From Schizochytrium sp. CCTCC M209059 (Eukaryota > Sar > Bigyra > Thraustochytrida > Thraustochytriidae): a DNA stretch of 64,000 nucleotides. This document shows positions 1-9,548 of the stretch, one piece after another. Made by a program: the position numbers and the translations under genes. The stretch's first letter is position 1, and every line of letters starts with the position of its first letter. Under the pieces are notes generated by a model that saw only the letters and a list, made by a program, of their open reading frames with translations, ran no database searches and was not told where the DNA came from. Location: positions 25,391-89,390 of the forward strand of contig KN805376.1 in assembly GCA_000818945.1 (NCBI GenBank), written 5' to 3'.

Positions 1-1833
1 CCATGGAAGGTCGCCGTTCAAGTCGACGAGGATGAGTGTGCCAAGCTTCTCGCAAGTGGATGGCAAATTGATATTGAGAATGATGCGGTCACTGTAGACG
101 AGCTCACACGCATTCTTGATGGACCGGAAAAGCTTGTACACGTTATCCGCACGAGAGGGGATCGCGCTTTTTTCAAAACTCGGGCCGCCGTTGAAGCTGG
201 TTTCCCCGTCGAGTACCAAGACCCAGAATCGGGCCTATCTGTTCTCATGGCAGCAGCAAGCGCTGGTGCTGTCGACATTATCCGCCTCGTCGCAAACCCA
301 GATCTCATTGCCAACCAGCACGATTCCTTTGGCAAAAACGTCTTTCACTATGCTGCCCATAGTGAAAAGGTTCTCGAGCTGCTACTCAAGCGAGCCAGGG
401 CAGATCTTGGAGACTGTCTCTCCGAGCCCGACGGGGCCGGTGTTACGGCGCTTCATGAGCTTTGTGCCAAGGACTGTCTCACTGGCAACCTACTTCGCAC
501 CCTGCAGTCCTCCAATCTTGTGCTCGGCGCTGTTCGCGATAAAGAAGGCAATACATTGCTCCACAGCGCTGCCCACACCTGCGCCCTTCGATCAATTCCG
601 CGGCTGCTACAGCTGGGTTTGGAGCCTACAGTACTCAACTATGCAGGCGATTCTCCTCTGCACGTGGCTTGCAGCAACCCGTCCATTGCTGCTGGAGCTT
701 CCGATCTCCTCGCTCATCTCGTTGCCTGTTTGACCCTCGCAAACAAAGAGGGCCAGCTTCCCGTCCACGTCGCAGCAGCAAGCGGGTCGGCCGCAATTCT
801 TAAATGTATTCTAAAGACGGATAAGGAAAGCAAAGCCAACGCTCGACTTCCTGACGCCAAAGGACGGTCCTCTCTTCACCTCGCTACTGCCAATTCGCAT
901 GAAGCCTGTCTCGAACTATTGTTAAGGCGCTGCCACTGCACTGCAGAAGATTTACATGGGCTTGCACTCGTGGCCGTGGCCAAGGAGTTCGACGCGGGAT
1001 TTGATCTCCTTCTGAATTCGTCTCTTGAGCTAATTCGCAACGCAAACAAAGCATCGCAAAATCACGAGAGAAGAGATGGCGATGTGCAAGCAGAAGCTGG
1101 TGGGGAGGAAAAATCCGAAGACCAGGATGATGATGCTAAGAACGATAACCCCGACGAGGAAACAATCGTGCGCCAGTTGGGATTCCGCAAGATATTTGAA
1201 GAGGCCATTGCCGTGGGTTGCATTGGTATTGTTGACGCCCTCCTCAAGGATCGCCCCGAGGTGCTGGACCTCGATCGCGATCTCGAGCTAGCCGCCCAGA
1301 GCGGAAGCGCTCCAGTTCTCGCAGCGTTTCTTAGAATCGCGAAAAGTGAACACGATGCAGAAACCGGAGCACCTCGCGAGATTGATGTCGACTCCTTGGC
1401 CAACATTGCCTGCTCTGCTGATACGCTCGACGTACCCGAGATCCTTGCAGTCTTGGGCATCGAAAGTGCTGACGCCAGTCTCGTGCGACGACTGGCAGTT
1501 CTTGCAACCAAGGCAGGCAAGGCGGAGTGTCTTAGTTTCCTCTGCGAAGTCGACCGTAATCTGCCGACAGCTACCGCGCTGAAGGTAGACGAAACCGATG
1601 AGTCCAAGATGACCTCTTTGTTGCATATCGCCTGCGCGGATGGTTGCATTCCCTGCATCGAGATCCTCGTAGGCTTGGGCGCAGACAAGAATGCGCGCGA
1701 CGAGAGTGGCGCGTCCGCACTCGAGCTTGCCTCTGACGAGGTTGTGACCTACTTTGTTGCTCACGAGGACGTTTCAGAAGACACTGTTCCGGAAGGGGCC
1801 GCCGAAGCGCCCGCGCAAGAAGATGAGTCATGA
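1..1833 (+). CDS. Ankyrin-repeat protein, 5' end outside the window
   Basis: The frame is open from base 1 to a TGA at 1831-1833, giving 610 residues with no obvious start. The first ATG at 247 is preceded by 82 in-frame codons of ordinary protein sequence, so the gene begins upstream of the window. Ankyrin-type repeats are readable as G-x-(T/S)-x-LH-x-A cores, for example GNTLLHSAAH, GDSPLHVACS, GQLPVHVAAA, GRSSLHLATA and TSLLHIACAD. A Glu/Asp-rich linker at about 1075-1165 separates the larger N-terminal block from the last repeats. The C-terminus is acidic. Ankyrin repeats are protein-binding scaffolds; no catalytic domain is visible, so the partner and role are unknown. It converges with the minus-strand gene ending at 1920. 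Confidence 0.85.
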   Translation, partial: PWKVAVQVDEDECAKLLASGWQIDIENDAVTVDELTRILDGPEKLVHVIRTRGDRAFFKTRAAVEAGFPVEYQDPESGLSVLMAAASAGAVDIIRLVANPDLIANQHDSFGKNVFHYAAHSEKVLELLLKRARADLGDCLSEPDGAGVTALHELCAKDCLTGNLLRTLQSSNLVLGAVRDKEGNTLLHSAAHTCALRSIPRLLQLGLEPTVLNYAGDSPLHVACSNPSIAAGASDLLAHLVACLTLANKEGQLPVHVAAASGSAAILKCILKTDKESKANARLPDAKGRSSLHLATANSHEACLELLLRRCHCTAEDLHGLALVAVAKEFDAGFDLLLNSSLELIRNANKASQNHERRDGDVQAEAGGEEKSEDQDDDAKNDNPDEETIVRQLGFRKIFEEAIAVGCIGIVDALLKDRPEVLDLDRDLELAAQSGSAPVLAAFLRIAKSEHDAETGAPREIDVDSLANIACSADTLDVPEILAVLGIESADASLVRRLAVLATKAGKAECLSFLCEVDRNLPTATALKVDETDESKMTSLLHIACADGCIPCIEILVGLGADKNARDESGASALELASDEVVTYFVAHEDVSEDTVPEGAAEAPAQEDES

Positions 1834-1919
1834 GTTGGAGCAACTTTACATTTTTCTTTCCATGAAACTGAAAGTGTCTGACCTGACTCAGGTTGACGTC
1901 GTAATGTGATTCAGCTATG

Positions 1920-3467
1920 CTATAATTTAGGTATTCTGTTGAGAAATCTCTCGGCTTTGGTCTTGGACACGTCCGAGATTCGATCGCGCAGATTGTTGAC
2001 CATCTTTTCGCCCTTCGCAAGCGCGTCAGGGATTATGTCTTTCTCGATATGGTCTGCAGTGACGGTCGCACTCTTGATGGCGGCATCGTAACTCTTCTTA
2101 CAATCCTCAATTGTGCTTTGCAGCGCTCCCTCTGTTCGTGCCGCAAGGTCCGATACGTTTGCACTTTGGGCTTGCACCACTTCCGTGACAGGAATTGCTG
2201 CTGCCTGAGCCTTGGCGACCGTCATGCCTGCGCTGACGGCCTCTTGACTCTCTGCGCAGACACCCGTGATAATGCCTTTGGCTTGAGCACATTCCCCATT
2301 CGCAATCTTCTTCCCGACCAAAGCAGCTTGCTCGATGACGGTCTCAGCTTTTCCCGCTACATCGCTCGTGCTTCCGATGGTTTCAATGAGATCTCCGAGT
2401 TCTTTTGCGACAGCGGAACTTTTTGAGCTGCACATCGTTTGTGGAGTGAGCATGGCAACTTTGGCATCGACGCTGCGCAAAGCGCTGTAGAATGCGCGCT
2501 GCGCGGGAGCCCCTAAGTCCTCTGCAATACGCTTTGACAATGTTTCCATTGCCTCTTGGCCATGCGATATACTCGAACCCAACATGTCTCGCTTCGAAAG
2601 ACCATGCTTGAGTTTATAAACTGCAGTCTTTCCTCGCTGAGCTGGCTCGGAGAAGGAGCCTTTGCACCAAACTACGTGCGTGCAGTCGTCTTGCACTGTG
2701 ACAACAAAGATGAGATCATGGCAATGCACTGTGTCGAGACGAAGCACGTCATCGGCACCCTTTACAGAAAGGTCGACCTGAAAGCTCTCTGAGCAACGCT
2801 GTCCGGCACTTATCAAGAGCGAACCGTCGCAGGAGCCGAGACGTTCCTTCCAATAGGGAATGAATTTTAGTGTGTCAGAACCTTTGTATGCTCGGCATGT
2901 CACGCAAGAGTCGTAAATGAGGACTTCGGCGCAATTGCCTTCGGAGCCAAACATGCCATTCAGTGCAACGCCAGCGGCCACGTTGAATGCGACAGCTCCA
3001 GCAGCGACTGCAATGCCCGGAGGGCCGCCCCCGGCCGCAAACGCCAAGCCCATTTGCATTGCTAGGTCAGCAGCGAGAGCTGCTCGACTGGCCGTCACCT
3101 CATTTACGTCGAAAGCACCTTTCAAAGTTCCAGAAACGACTGCTCCGATGAAGATATCGGCCAAGTTTGTACTTCCGAAATCGTTATACAGCGTCTGTAG
3201 AGTTTCCATATTGCTCTGACCGTCGAGAAGCGCCTGGGTCACAGCGGTCGCACGAGCGCACGACGCGCCTTCTTCCTCGGAGACGCTCCCGTCAACACGG
3301 CAATTGTACTTGAGGGCGTGTGCCTGCGCCCAAACACGGTCTCGCTCTACTGCATCGGGACAGAGCAGAACGTAAAAGGGGCGCTCTTGGATGGCTTCGG
3401 GCGTCAGATGCTGTGCGATCTCCACAAGAGCCTCATCGCCATCGGCAATGGATGCGGACGCACCCAT
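1920..3467 (-). CDS. Unknown protein with N-terminal myristoylation signal
   Basis: An intronless 515-residue frame; I do not recognise the family. The first ATG (3467-3465) gives MGASAS, which fits the N-myristoylation rule of Gly2 and Ser6; a longer frame would need a TTG start. Around residues 140-180 lies an Ala/Gly-rich hydrophobic stretch (GGGPPGIAVAAGAVAFNVAA) that could insert into a membrane. A Cys-rich middle part follows. The last 150 residues are Ala/Lys/Glu-rich amphipathic helix with little bulk hydrophobicity, reminiscent of lipid-surface-binding helices. The parsimonious inference is a lipid-anchored peripheral membrane protein. It lies downstream of delta-tubulin on the same strand, 366 bp away, with no evidence of functional linkage. 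Confidence 0.75.
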   Translation of the reverse strand: MGASASIADGDEALVEIAQHLTPEAIQERPFYVLLCPDAVERDRVWAQAHALKYNCRVDGSVSEEEGASCARATAVTQALLDGQSNMETLQTLYNDFGSTNLADIFIGAVVSGTLKGAFDVNEVTASRAALAADLAMQMGLAFAAGGGPPGIAVAAGAVAFNVAAGVALNGMFGSEGNCAEVLIYDSCVTCRAYKGSDTLKFIPYWKERLGSCDGSLLISAGQRCSESFQVDLSVKGADDVLRLDTVHCHDLIFVVTVQDDCTHVVWCKGSFSEPAQRGKTAVYKLKHGLSKRDMLGSSISHGQEAMETLSKRIAEDLGAPAQRAFYSALRSVDAKVAMLTPQTMCSSKSSAVAKELGDLIETIGSTSDVAGKAETVIEQAALVGKKIANGECAQAKGIITGVCAESQEAVSAGMTVAKAQAAAIPVTEVVQAQSANVSDLAARTEGALQSTIEDCKKSYDAAIKSATVTADHIEKDIIPDALAKGEKMVNNLRDRISDVSKTKAERFLNRIPKL

Positions 3468-3832
3468 TCGCAAAATGTCACTCGTTCTCTCGCTGCTTTA
3501 TGCGCGCACATCCACCGGGCCATGGACGCTTTGCGTTTTGCCTGGGTGATGACGGGTGATTTCCATCAATGTTTACGGGAGGGTTAGGTTGAGCCCGGGG
3601 AATAAAGGGCCTGAGAAGGAGTGTGATCTCGAGCGATGGACTCCGCGCCCCCCCCACACAGACCCCACAGTTGGCGCACATGACTTTCAAGGCCAAGCAT
3701 AGAAAGAGAAAAAAAAAATGCGCGCTTTGGTGGTATGTATATGCGTGCTTGCCCGGGTACGTGCGTGCGTGCGAGCGTGCGTGCGTGCGCACGTAATATT
3801 CATATTGTACAATTTGTTCTGATTGTTTTTGC
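3468..3832. other. Intergenic: 5' region of unknown gene, 3' region of delta-tubulin
   Basis: No gene is visible. It holds a C-tract (ccccccc near 3648) and a degenerate GCGT/GCGA tetramer tract at about 3760-3800. Confidence 0.6.
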
Positions 3833-5317
3833 TCAGTTGTCTGGACCGACCGCTGTGTCATAGTCCTGAGCGAGCTGCTGCACACGGATGAGAGACTCGC
3901 GAATGCTATCGCGCTCGAGCCCCGCGCGCGCGTACTCGTGCATGTAGGCATCCACGGCAAACATTCGATTCGCACGCGCGAGAGCCGCGTGAACAGGGTC
4001 CGCAATACTCGCCGAGTTGCTCAAGCATGCGATCGTCTTTTCAATTCCTTGCAATGGCGAGCTCGACTCGTCGTAGCGAGTTCTTTGCTCATAGTAGGGC
4101 CCGGCCTCTGTTGCTGCTAGTCTCGCGCCCTTGCCTCGGTACGTAAAGGTTGCAGCAATAGTTCCACGAAAGTTTTTTCGTGCGTTTACCGCGGCCTCTT
4201 TCCCAAGCGCAGCCCAGGAAAACGACGAAAAGGAGACAGCTTCCTCGGATAATTGTGGTACAATTGCCGCGCGTAAGCAGTTGAGCGCCGGCCGAACGCA
4301 CAGCTCACGCACAGATGCATCAAGAATGTCATCGTCGCGCCACCGACAGCTCGAATCGGTACTTCGCGACGGAATGAGAGCGCTCGCGCAGAGATCGCGC
4401 GCAAGAACCCGGTTGAGATGCTGCATCTCAGGGCGCTCGACTCGTAGGGCTCGCTGGCAGACTGCCCGTGCTTCGTCATTAAACAAATTAATGATGCCAT
4501 GCGAGGTGTGCTGAAGTTCTGCAAGTGTGAGTATGGCGTTGTAGTTTTGAACGACAACCTCACCCAATTTGTGTGGCCAAACTACAACGTTTGCCACTGA
4601 AGCGCCAGGAAACTCGTCGCGAAGGACTTGCGTCACATGAGATCCAACGCCAGACCCTGTACCACCCGCAACGCTCTGCATAAGGAGGAAGCCACTCAGA
4701 CTATCGGCGGCCTCGGCTTCGCGTCTCAGCATCTCTACACAGCGCGAGGCGACGAGCGGGCCATTTTGCACAAAACCTTGCGCCCAATTGTTTCCGGAGC
4801 CGCCCTCAAAAGTGAGTCTTCGCCCGGGCGCGTAGCGCCAAAGTCCTCGTCGCGCGACGCAAGAATCAACAACGCGAGGCTCCATGTCGACCAGGACTGC
4901 ACGAGCTACGCGGCGGTCTGGCAGTCGAGGTGGTTTTCGAGAGCTCGCGTCAGTGTCTCGACGAAGCTCCTCGAGCACGATCTCTTCTTGTTCGTCGAGC
5001 TTTGAGTTAGCGTGAAAGAAGACCTCGCGACGACGTCTCGCGCTTATAAAGGCGCGAATCTGGGCATCTGATCGACTTTGTAATGCCGCGTCAGTTGCGT
5101 CTTGCAAGCCTGTACCATTCTGTGCGCCGCTGCGTTTACCTCGAGCATTTGAGAAGGCAGACGAAGGCAACGAAGAAGAAGGTGATGATGACTCGATTCG
5201 TGGAGGAGTGGAGTCCTGGACGTTGCCCTTGATGCAGGTCGCGTGGAGGGCATCGAGAACAGCTTCGCCAAGCTGGTTGCCACACTGACCGATCTGCACC
5301 GAGACGACTGCGGCCAT
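3833..5317 (-). CDS. TUBD1: Delta-tubulin
   Basis: The 494-residue protein belongs to the tubulin/FtsZ GTPase family. It opens MAAVVSVQIGQCGNQLGEAV, has DMEPRVVDSC, GSGNNWAQGF and the GTP-binding glycine loop AGGTGSGVGSH, then VVQNYNAILTLAEL. Delta-tubulins replace the conserved alpha/beta N-terminal REI(V/I) and end QY(H/N)SILT-like in this way, and the match to animal delta-tubulin is good over the first 300 residues. The family is needed for the C tubule of triplet centrioles and basal bodies. An extra low-complexity Ser/Pro-rich segment lies at residues 35-90. The start is the first ATG; the frame extends only four codons further, to a GTG. There are no introns. Confidence 0.92.
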   Translation of the reverse strand: MAAVVSVQIGQCGNQLGEAVLDALHATCIKGNVQDSTPPRIESSSPSSSLPSSAFSNARGKRSGAQNGTGLQDATDAALQSRSDAQIRAFISARRRREVFFHANSKLDEQEEIVLEELRRDTDASSRKPPRLPDRRVARAVLVDMEPRVVDSCVARRGLWRYAPGRRLTFEGGSGNNWAQGFVQNGPLVASRCVEMLRREAEAADSLSGFLLMQSVAGGTGSGVGSHVTQVLRDEFPGASVANVVVWPHKLGEVVVQNYNAILTLAELQHTSHGIINLFNDEARAVCQRALRVERPEMQHLNRVLARDLCASALIPSRSTDSSCRWRDDDILDASVRELCVRPALNCLRAAIVPQLSEEAVSFSSFSWAALGKEAAVNARKNFRGTIAATFTYRGKGARLAATEAGPYYEQRTRYDESSSPLQGIEKTIACLSNSASIADPVHAALARANRMFAVDAYMHEYARAGLERDSIRESLIRVQQLAQDYDTAVGPDN

Positions 5318-5669
5318 CGCGCAGCGCACGTGCAGGCTGTCCTATTCTACGCCAAGGGGCAAAGAGTGAACGCGCGCGAGAGAGAGAGAGAGAGAAAGAG
5401 AGAGAGACCTTGACCGCGCTCGCCTCAAGCGACAGGCAAACGGGTTTCTTTCCTTCTTGGATTGACTTTTTGATTTTTTGACTTTGGAAATCGAAGGCGA
5501 GCCCTGCTACAGACAAGCTAGACACTTGTCGAGGTGATGCCTTTGCTCTTTTGCATTTGGAGAGACCAGAGCTTGTTTGAGGACGCTGGATAACCGAAGT
5601 CCAACTTTTCACCCAGGCAGGGCTCGGCAGCCAGTATACAATGAATGGTGGTCTAAGCAAGCTTATGTC

Positions 5670-5715
<46 letters not shown>

Positions 5716-5780
5716 GGAAAAGATCAGATGATGTTCAAATACGGGCTGCAATACGACACCTGTTTCGTGGAACCCTGCGG
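5318..5780. other. Intergenic with two GA microsatellites
   Basis: This is the 5' region of delta-tubulin and the 3' region of the first NEL gene. GA/GAAA runs lie at about 5381-5407, and a GA dinucleotide run of about 40 bp at 5675-5713. No coding sequence is convincing. Confidence 0.6.
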
Positions 5781-8633
5781 TTACGGCTTGCTTTCGAGGT
5801 TGTCAAAATCTAGAAAATCGAGTCTCCACTTGTTACCGTCGTGTTCTTCTTCTTCTTCTTCTTCGCCGCCATGCTCATCTGAGTCACTGTCCATGCCGCG
5901 TCTCACCGACATTTGAGCGTCAGCATCGCGCGAAAAATTAGCTTCTGGCGTTGGAGCAGCACTTGACCCGATGCCCGATGACGCCGCCGATGGAAGCCAA
6001 GTGGACATAGCCCGCATCAAGACTGTAGATAAGGTGTCGTCAACAACCTCACTCATGCGTGAGCTACGACGACGAGCTGCCGAAGCGTCTGTCCCTGCAC
6101 GTAGAGACACGCGGCGCGGAGCCAAGGATGCTCGGCGAGGACTCTCCACAGTCGAAGGTTCCGTATCCTGAAGTCGCTGCGCAGCGGCGAAATCTGTTGA
6201 GGCATTGGAAAAGTCGAGACCCGTGCGAACCCAGTGAGCACAAAAGTCATTGTACGACCAAACGTTGGAAGTATCCGGAAGGACATAGATTGGATCTGTA
6301 ATGACGTCGCCAAGAAGATTGGTTGCGTCCGAAATGGCCTTCGGGTCGACAGCGGACGCGAAACGGGGCAGCTCCAAGTATGGCACGATCTTTTCGAGGC
6401 GCCCCTGACGCTGCCACTCGGGCCACGCCGCGAGCCAAGCCTCGAACCTTTCCTCTGAGATTGCAAGCGCAGCCTTTTTGGCCTTTGCGATATCTGCGTC
6501 ACTCACTCGCACGTGATTGGCATACAACATTTCCTTGGAAGACACAGGGAGTCCTAGTGGTTCCCGCAAAGCGATTTCGAAACGTAGGTACACGCAAACG
6601 TCGTCTACAGCCCTGTTCTGCGAATTGATGTAGCGCTCCACGTGCTCATGCACAATATTGAGACGCATGATGGACCGACCAAGCTCGCGAAGCTTTGCAC
6701 GGTCCCCGCGGGCGTGAGAAATGGCAACGACCAGCTGCATCTGCCCAAGTGCCCAAATGGGCTTGTCCGCACAGGCGTCCGTTGCATCAAGCATACGGAT
6801 AACGATTTCATCGCGGGAAATTGGGTCTGTGATGATGGTCTCCAGAATTTCCTTCACGCGCGCTTTGAGATCGTCCCGATAATCTTCATTTCTGAACTCG
6901 CTCGACGAGAGCAGCATGCCGAGGAATTTGAGCACGCCATACACGTATGCAGCATCGATGTACTTTTCAAGGTCGATGGCCTGAACGTCGAATTCGCGAG
7001 CGACGTCGTAGAGTGTGCTGAGCTCAATTGCGTTGGAGCCTTCTTCGCTAGCAAAATGGCCAACAAAGATACGCACATCCGCGTTCTCAATGTTTTGCAG
7101 CTGCTCGAGCTCGCTGCCGACAATACTCGTGTCAGCCACGTTGACCATGAGGTAAGTGCTACGAGGCTGCTGAAAAGGCTCGAGTGGAAGTGAAAAGAGT
7201 GACGTGCAGCCAGAGAGATTGAATTCGAATCCCAAGCAGCGCAGTGAAGCAGGCACCGTCCGCAATGAACTGCAGTTTATTGCCAAGATGTTGCCGGTAA
7301 CGGTAAGGCCCTCCGGGAGGGCCTCGAGAGCCGTGCAGCCGAGCAGCACGAGGTCGCCCTTGACGGTGAGCCCCTGTGGAAGACTTGTCAGTGAGACGCA
7401 ATCGACGAGAACCAAGTGTCCTTCCACAAGACTCAGGCCAGGTGGCAGCGTCTCGAGCGCGTTGCAGCCGGACAGGTTGAGAGATTTGGTCGAGATCCAC
7501 GACGACGGGAGCCCTGCCAGAGCGCTGCACGCGGAACAATTGAGGTTGCCTTCCACAATCATGTCATCGGGGAGATGAAAAGGCTCTATGTTCTCCAAGC
7601 GTAGTACGAGGTCCTTTTTGAAGCGCATTTTGCGGCCAAAGGAGGTCACCGTAAGCCGAGCAACGAGGGTATTACCATCGACGCAGAGACCGTCGGGAAG
7701 CGCGAGGTGGTCCTCGGGAGTCGTCGAGCGCGGTTCGGGGATAATTACGAGGTCCTTTCGGACGTAAAGACCATCTTGAATCTCGCCTGGATCGAGTTCC
7801 GTAACCATGAGAAGAAGACTCGAATGTACGCGGAGAGGGGGCAAGTTATCCAGAATTGCAAGCTTGACATAGCCTCTGCGCGGATGGGAAACGCTGATGG
7901 CATGGTGCCGCGAATCCCAATGAAGCACGGCCTTTGCGAGCTCTTCGCGCACTTGCGAGGTTTCGGAGAGCGGCGCGAGCGCCTCTCCAACTGAACCGAA
8001 TTTGCTGCACGTGAGTGCCTCAAAGGCTTTTCGTCCTGTGTGTAAAGCAAGTCCGCTCGTGCCTTGAATGGCGCGCAAGACACCGAGACCAATAGGTGTG
8101 ACGCAAAGGATTGGGCAGATTGGAAGCGTCAAGATGAGCGCCGTGATGGAGGCCGCGCAGTCCGCCACACCGGAGGAAAAGTGGAACTCCTGGCCGCTCC
8201 GGCAATAAATGGCGCAGGCTTCATTGTCATCGTCCGGAATGGCAGGGACGCAGAAAGGCGTTGTGACAAGTGCAATCGGGGTCACAACCGCGCAGGCACC
8301 AAGGTAGATGAGACAATCCATGCTTCGAATCCAGACGGTGTCGACGCGGCAGCTGAAGCGGTGATCAAGATTGTAGCACCAGACGGGAGTCAAACTCAGC
8401 GACACGGGCTCGTTTTCGTCTGCGGTGACAAAGGGCTCCCACTTGCTGGGGTGGCAGCAGAAGCAGACCTCCTCATCCGCTCCTTCTGGTGTTGGCGACG
8501 AGGCCTCCAGGAGTCGCCGCGTCTCCGCCGCAAACCCATCGCGTCTTCGATCCGCGGCCATCCACGTCCCAGCAAACGGGTCACTCGCGGCGAGGGCGCG
8601 CGTCACCAGTTCGCGCATGTTTTCCAGGTCCAT
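5781..8633 (-). CDS. Membrane-anchored LRR protein with NEL-type E3 domain and U-box-like tail
   Basis: A 950-residue intronless protein. The first ATG after the GC-rich upstream open frame is at 8633. Two hydrophobic segments at residues 107-131 and 153-187 predict membrane insertion. Leucine-rich repeats of bacterial type follow at about 310-485 (pattern LP-x-GL-x-V-x-G-x-L-x-L-x-x-C-x-x-L). Residues 550-745 match the layout of the NEL domain (novel E3 ligase). The catalytic C-x-D motif is ACADKPIWALGQMQLV with Cys621 and Asp623, followed by a helix with VDDVCVYLRFEIAL and a Trp-rich AWLAAWPEW end. Residues 772-812 (GDVITDPIYVLPD...CAHWVRTGLDFSN) resemble a U-box core. The C-terminus is Arg/Ser-rich, then strongly Glu-rich. 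NEL enzymes pass ubiquitin via the Cys. The domain call is by eye; a profile search would settle it. Divergent to its paralogue at 9549. Confidence 0.8.
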   Translation of the reverse strand: MDLENMRELVTRALAASDPFAGTWMAADRRRDGFAAETRRLLEASSPTPEGADEEVCFCCHPSKWEPFVTADENEPVSLSLTPVWCYNLDHRFSCRVDTVWIRSMDCLIYLGACAVVTPIALVTTPFCVPAIPDDDNEACAIYCRSGQEFHFSSGVADCAASITALILTLPICPILCVTPIGLGVLRAIQGTSGLALHTGRKAFEALTCSKFGSVGEALAPLSETSQVREELAKAVLHWDSRHHAISVSHPRRGYVKLAILDNLPPLRVHSSLLLMVTELDPGEIQDGLYVRKDLVIIPEPRSTTPEDHLALPDGLCVDGNTLVARLTVTSFGRKMRFKKDLVLRLENIEPFHLPDDMIVEGNLNCSACSALAGLPSSWISTKSLNLSGCNALETLPPGLSLVEGHLVLVDCVSLTSLPQGLTVKGDLVLLGCTALEALPEGLTVTGNILAINCSSLRTVPASLRCLGFEFNLSGCTSLFSLPLEPFQQPRSTYLMVNVADTSIVGSELEQLQNIENADVRIFVGHFASEEGSNAIELSTLYDVAREFDVQAIDLEKYIDAAYVYGVLKFLGMLLSSSEFRNEDYRDDLKARVKEILETIITDPISRDEIVIRMLDATDACADKPIWALGQMQLVVAISHARGDRAKLRELGRSIMRLNIVHEHVERYINSQNRAVDDVCVYLRFEIALREPLGLPVSSKEMLYANHVRVSDADIAKAKKAALAISEERFEAWLAAWPEWQRQGRLEKIVPYLELPRFASAVDPKAISDATNLLGDVITDPIYVLPDTSNVWSYNDFCAHWVRTGLDFSNASTDFAAAQRLQDTEPSTVESPRRASLAPRRVSLRAGTDASAARRRSSRMSEVVDDTLSTVLMRAMSTWLPSAASSGIGSSAAPTPEANFSRDADAQMSVRRGMDSDSDEHGGEEEEEEEHDGNKWRLDFLDFDNLESKP

Positions 8634-8813
8634 CTTGCCTTCGCGACCCCACGTGCGTGAGCTCGCTTTCCCTCTTTCCTCCCCTCGCTCGCGGCCGCGC
8701 GTGCGCACGACACGACACGACACGACGCGCCGCGCCGCTCGCGCCCGCGCCCCGTCCCTCGCCTGTCCGCGGCGTCGACAGCAGAGCAGCTGCGAGCGTG
8801 CTCGCCTTGTTGT

Positions 8814-8852
<39 letters not shown>

Positions 8853-9548
8853 CCACCAGAGTCTGCGGCCTCGCCTCCCGTTCTCCCCCGCTCGCAGAGG
8901 CCGCGCGCACACACGGCCGCGCTCGCTCGCGTCGCCCGGCACGGGCAGGGGCGTCTGCTCAGAGAGGCGAGCGAGCAGGCAGGCAGGCAGGCACGCGAAG
9001 CAGCGCGCGGCACGGGCGAGCGAGAAGAGCAGAGCAGGCGTGGAAGGGCGACCGACGCGAGCCAGCGGCGGCGGGTCCTTGGGCATCGACCGGGGCCTAG
9101 GGCCCTAGCTGGCTAGCTGCCTCGGGCGGCCGGGTAGGAGAGCGAGCGAGCGAGCGAGCGAGCGCGCGTGCGTGCGTGCGGGAGGGCCTGGGGCAGCGGG
9201 CACCGCCACGTGGCTGCGAGCTGCAGCTGCAGGGCTGCGAGCAAGTGCGAGCACGAGGGGAGGAGAGCAAAACGAGGAGACGTAGCGGCACGTGCCGCAC
9301 GCGCTGCGCGGCCCCACATTAGATGGCACATTAGTGGAGCCGCGTGCACGCGCGGACTCGTCGTGTAGAGTACTACCACTGTGCTAGCTAGGCCTAGCCA
9401 GGCCTACTGCTACTATACGCGATGAGGTAGTAGTAACTAACCTAGGGCGGTATCGTGAGCGAGCACCCGGCCGCAAAGCTGGGCAGAGGTGATTGCTCGC
9501 TCGCGTTGTGCACGCGCGGAGAGCGCGAGCGCGCGCGGCACAGGCGCG
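8634..9548. promoter_or_regulatory. Shared divergent intergenic region of the NEL gene pair
   Basis: The 915 bp between the two divergent starts must hold both 5' regions. It is very GC-rich and packed with short direct repeats: five-base GACAC/GACGC units at 8706-8738, ten TGCC units near 8813-8853, AGGC units at about 8969-8992, GAGC units at 9139-9163 and GCGT units after them. Several long frames cross it but they are low-complexity Arg/Ala/Cys strings on both strands and are not real genes. Confidence 0.6.
8813..8853. repeat. (TGCC)n tetranucleotide tract
   Basis: About ten perfect copies of TGCC (CCTG) in the region between the NEL genes. Confidence 0.9.

Noticed and set aside
8425..9108. 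Overlapping Arg/Ala-rich frames between the NEL genes
   Set aside because: Open on both strands because of GC content and tandem repeats, without recognisable protein segments.
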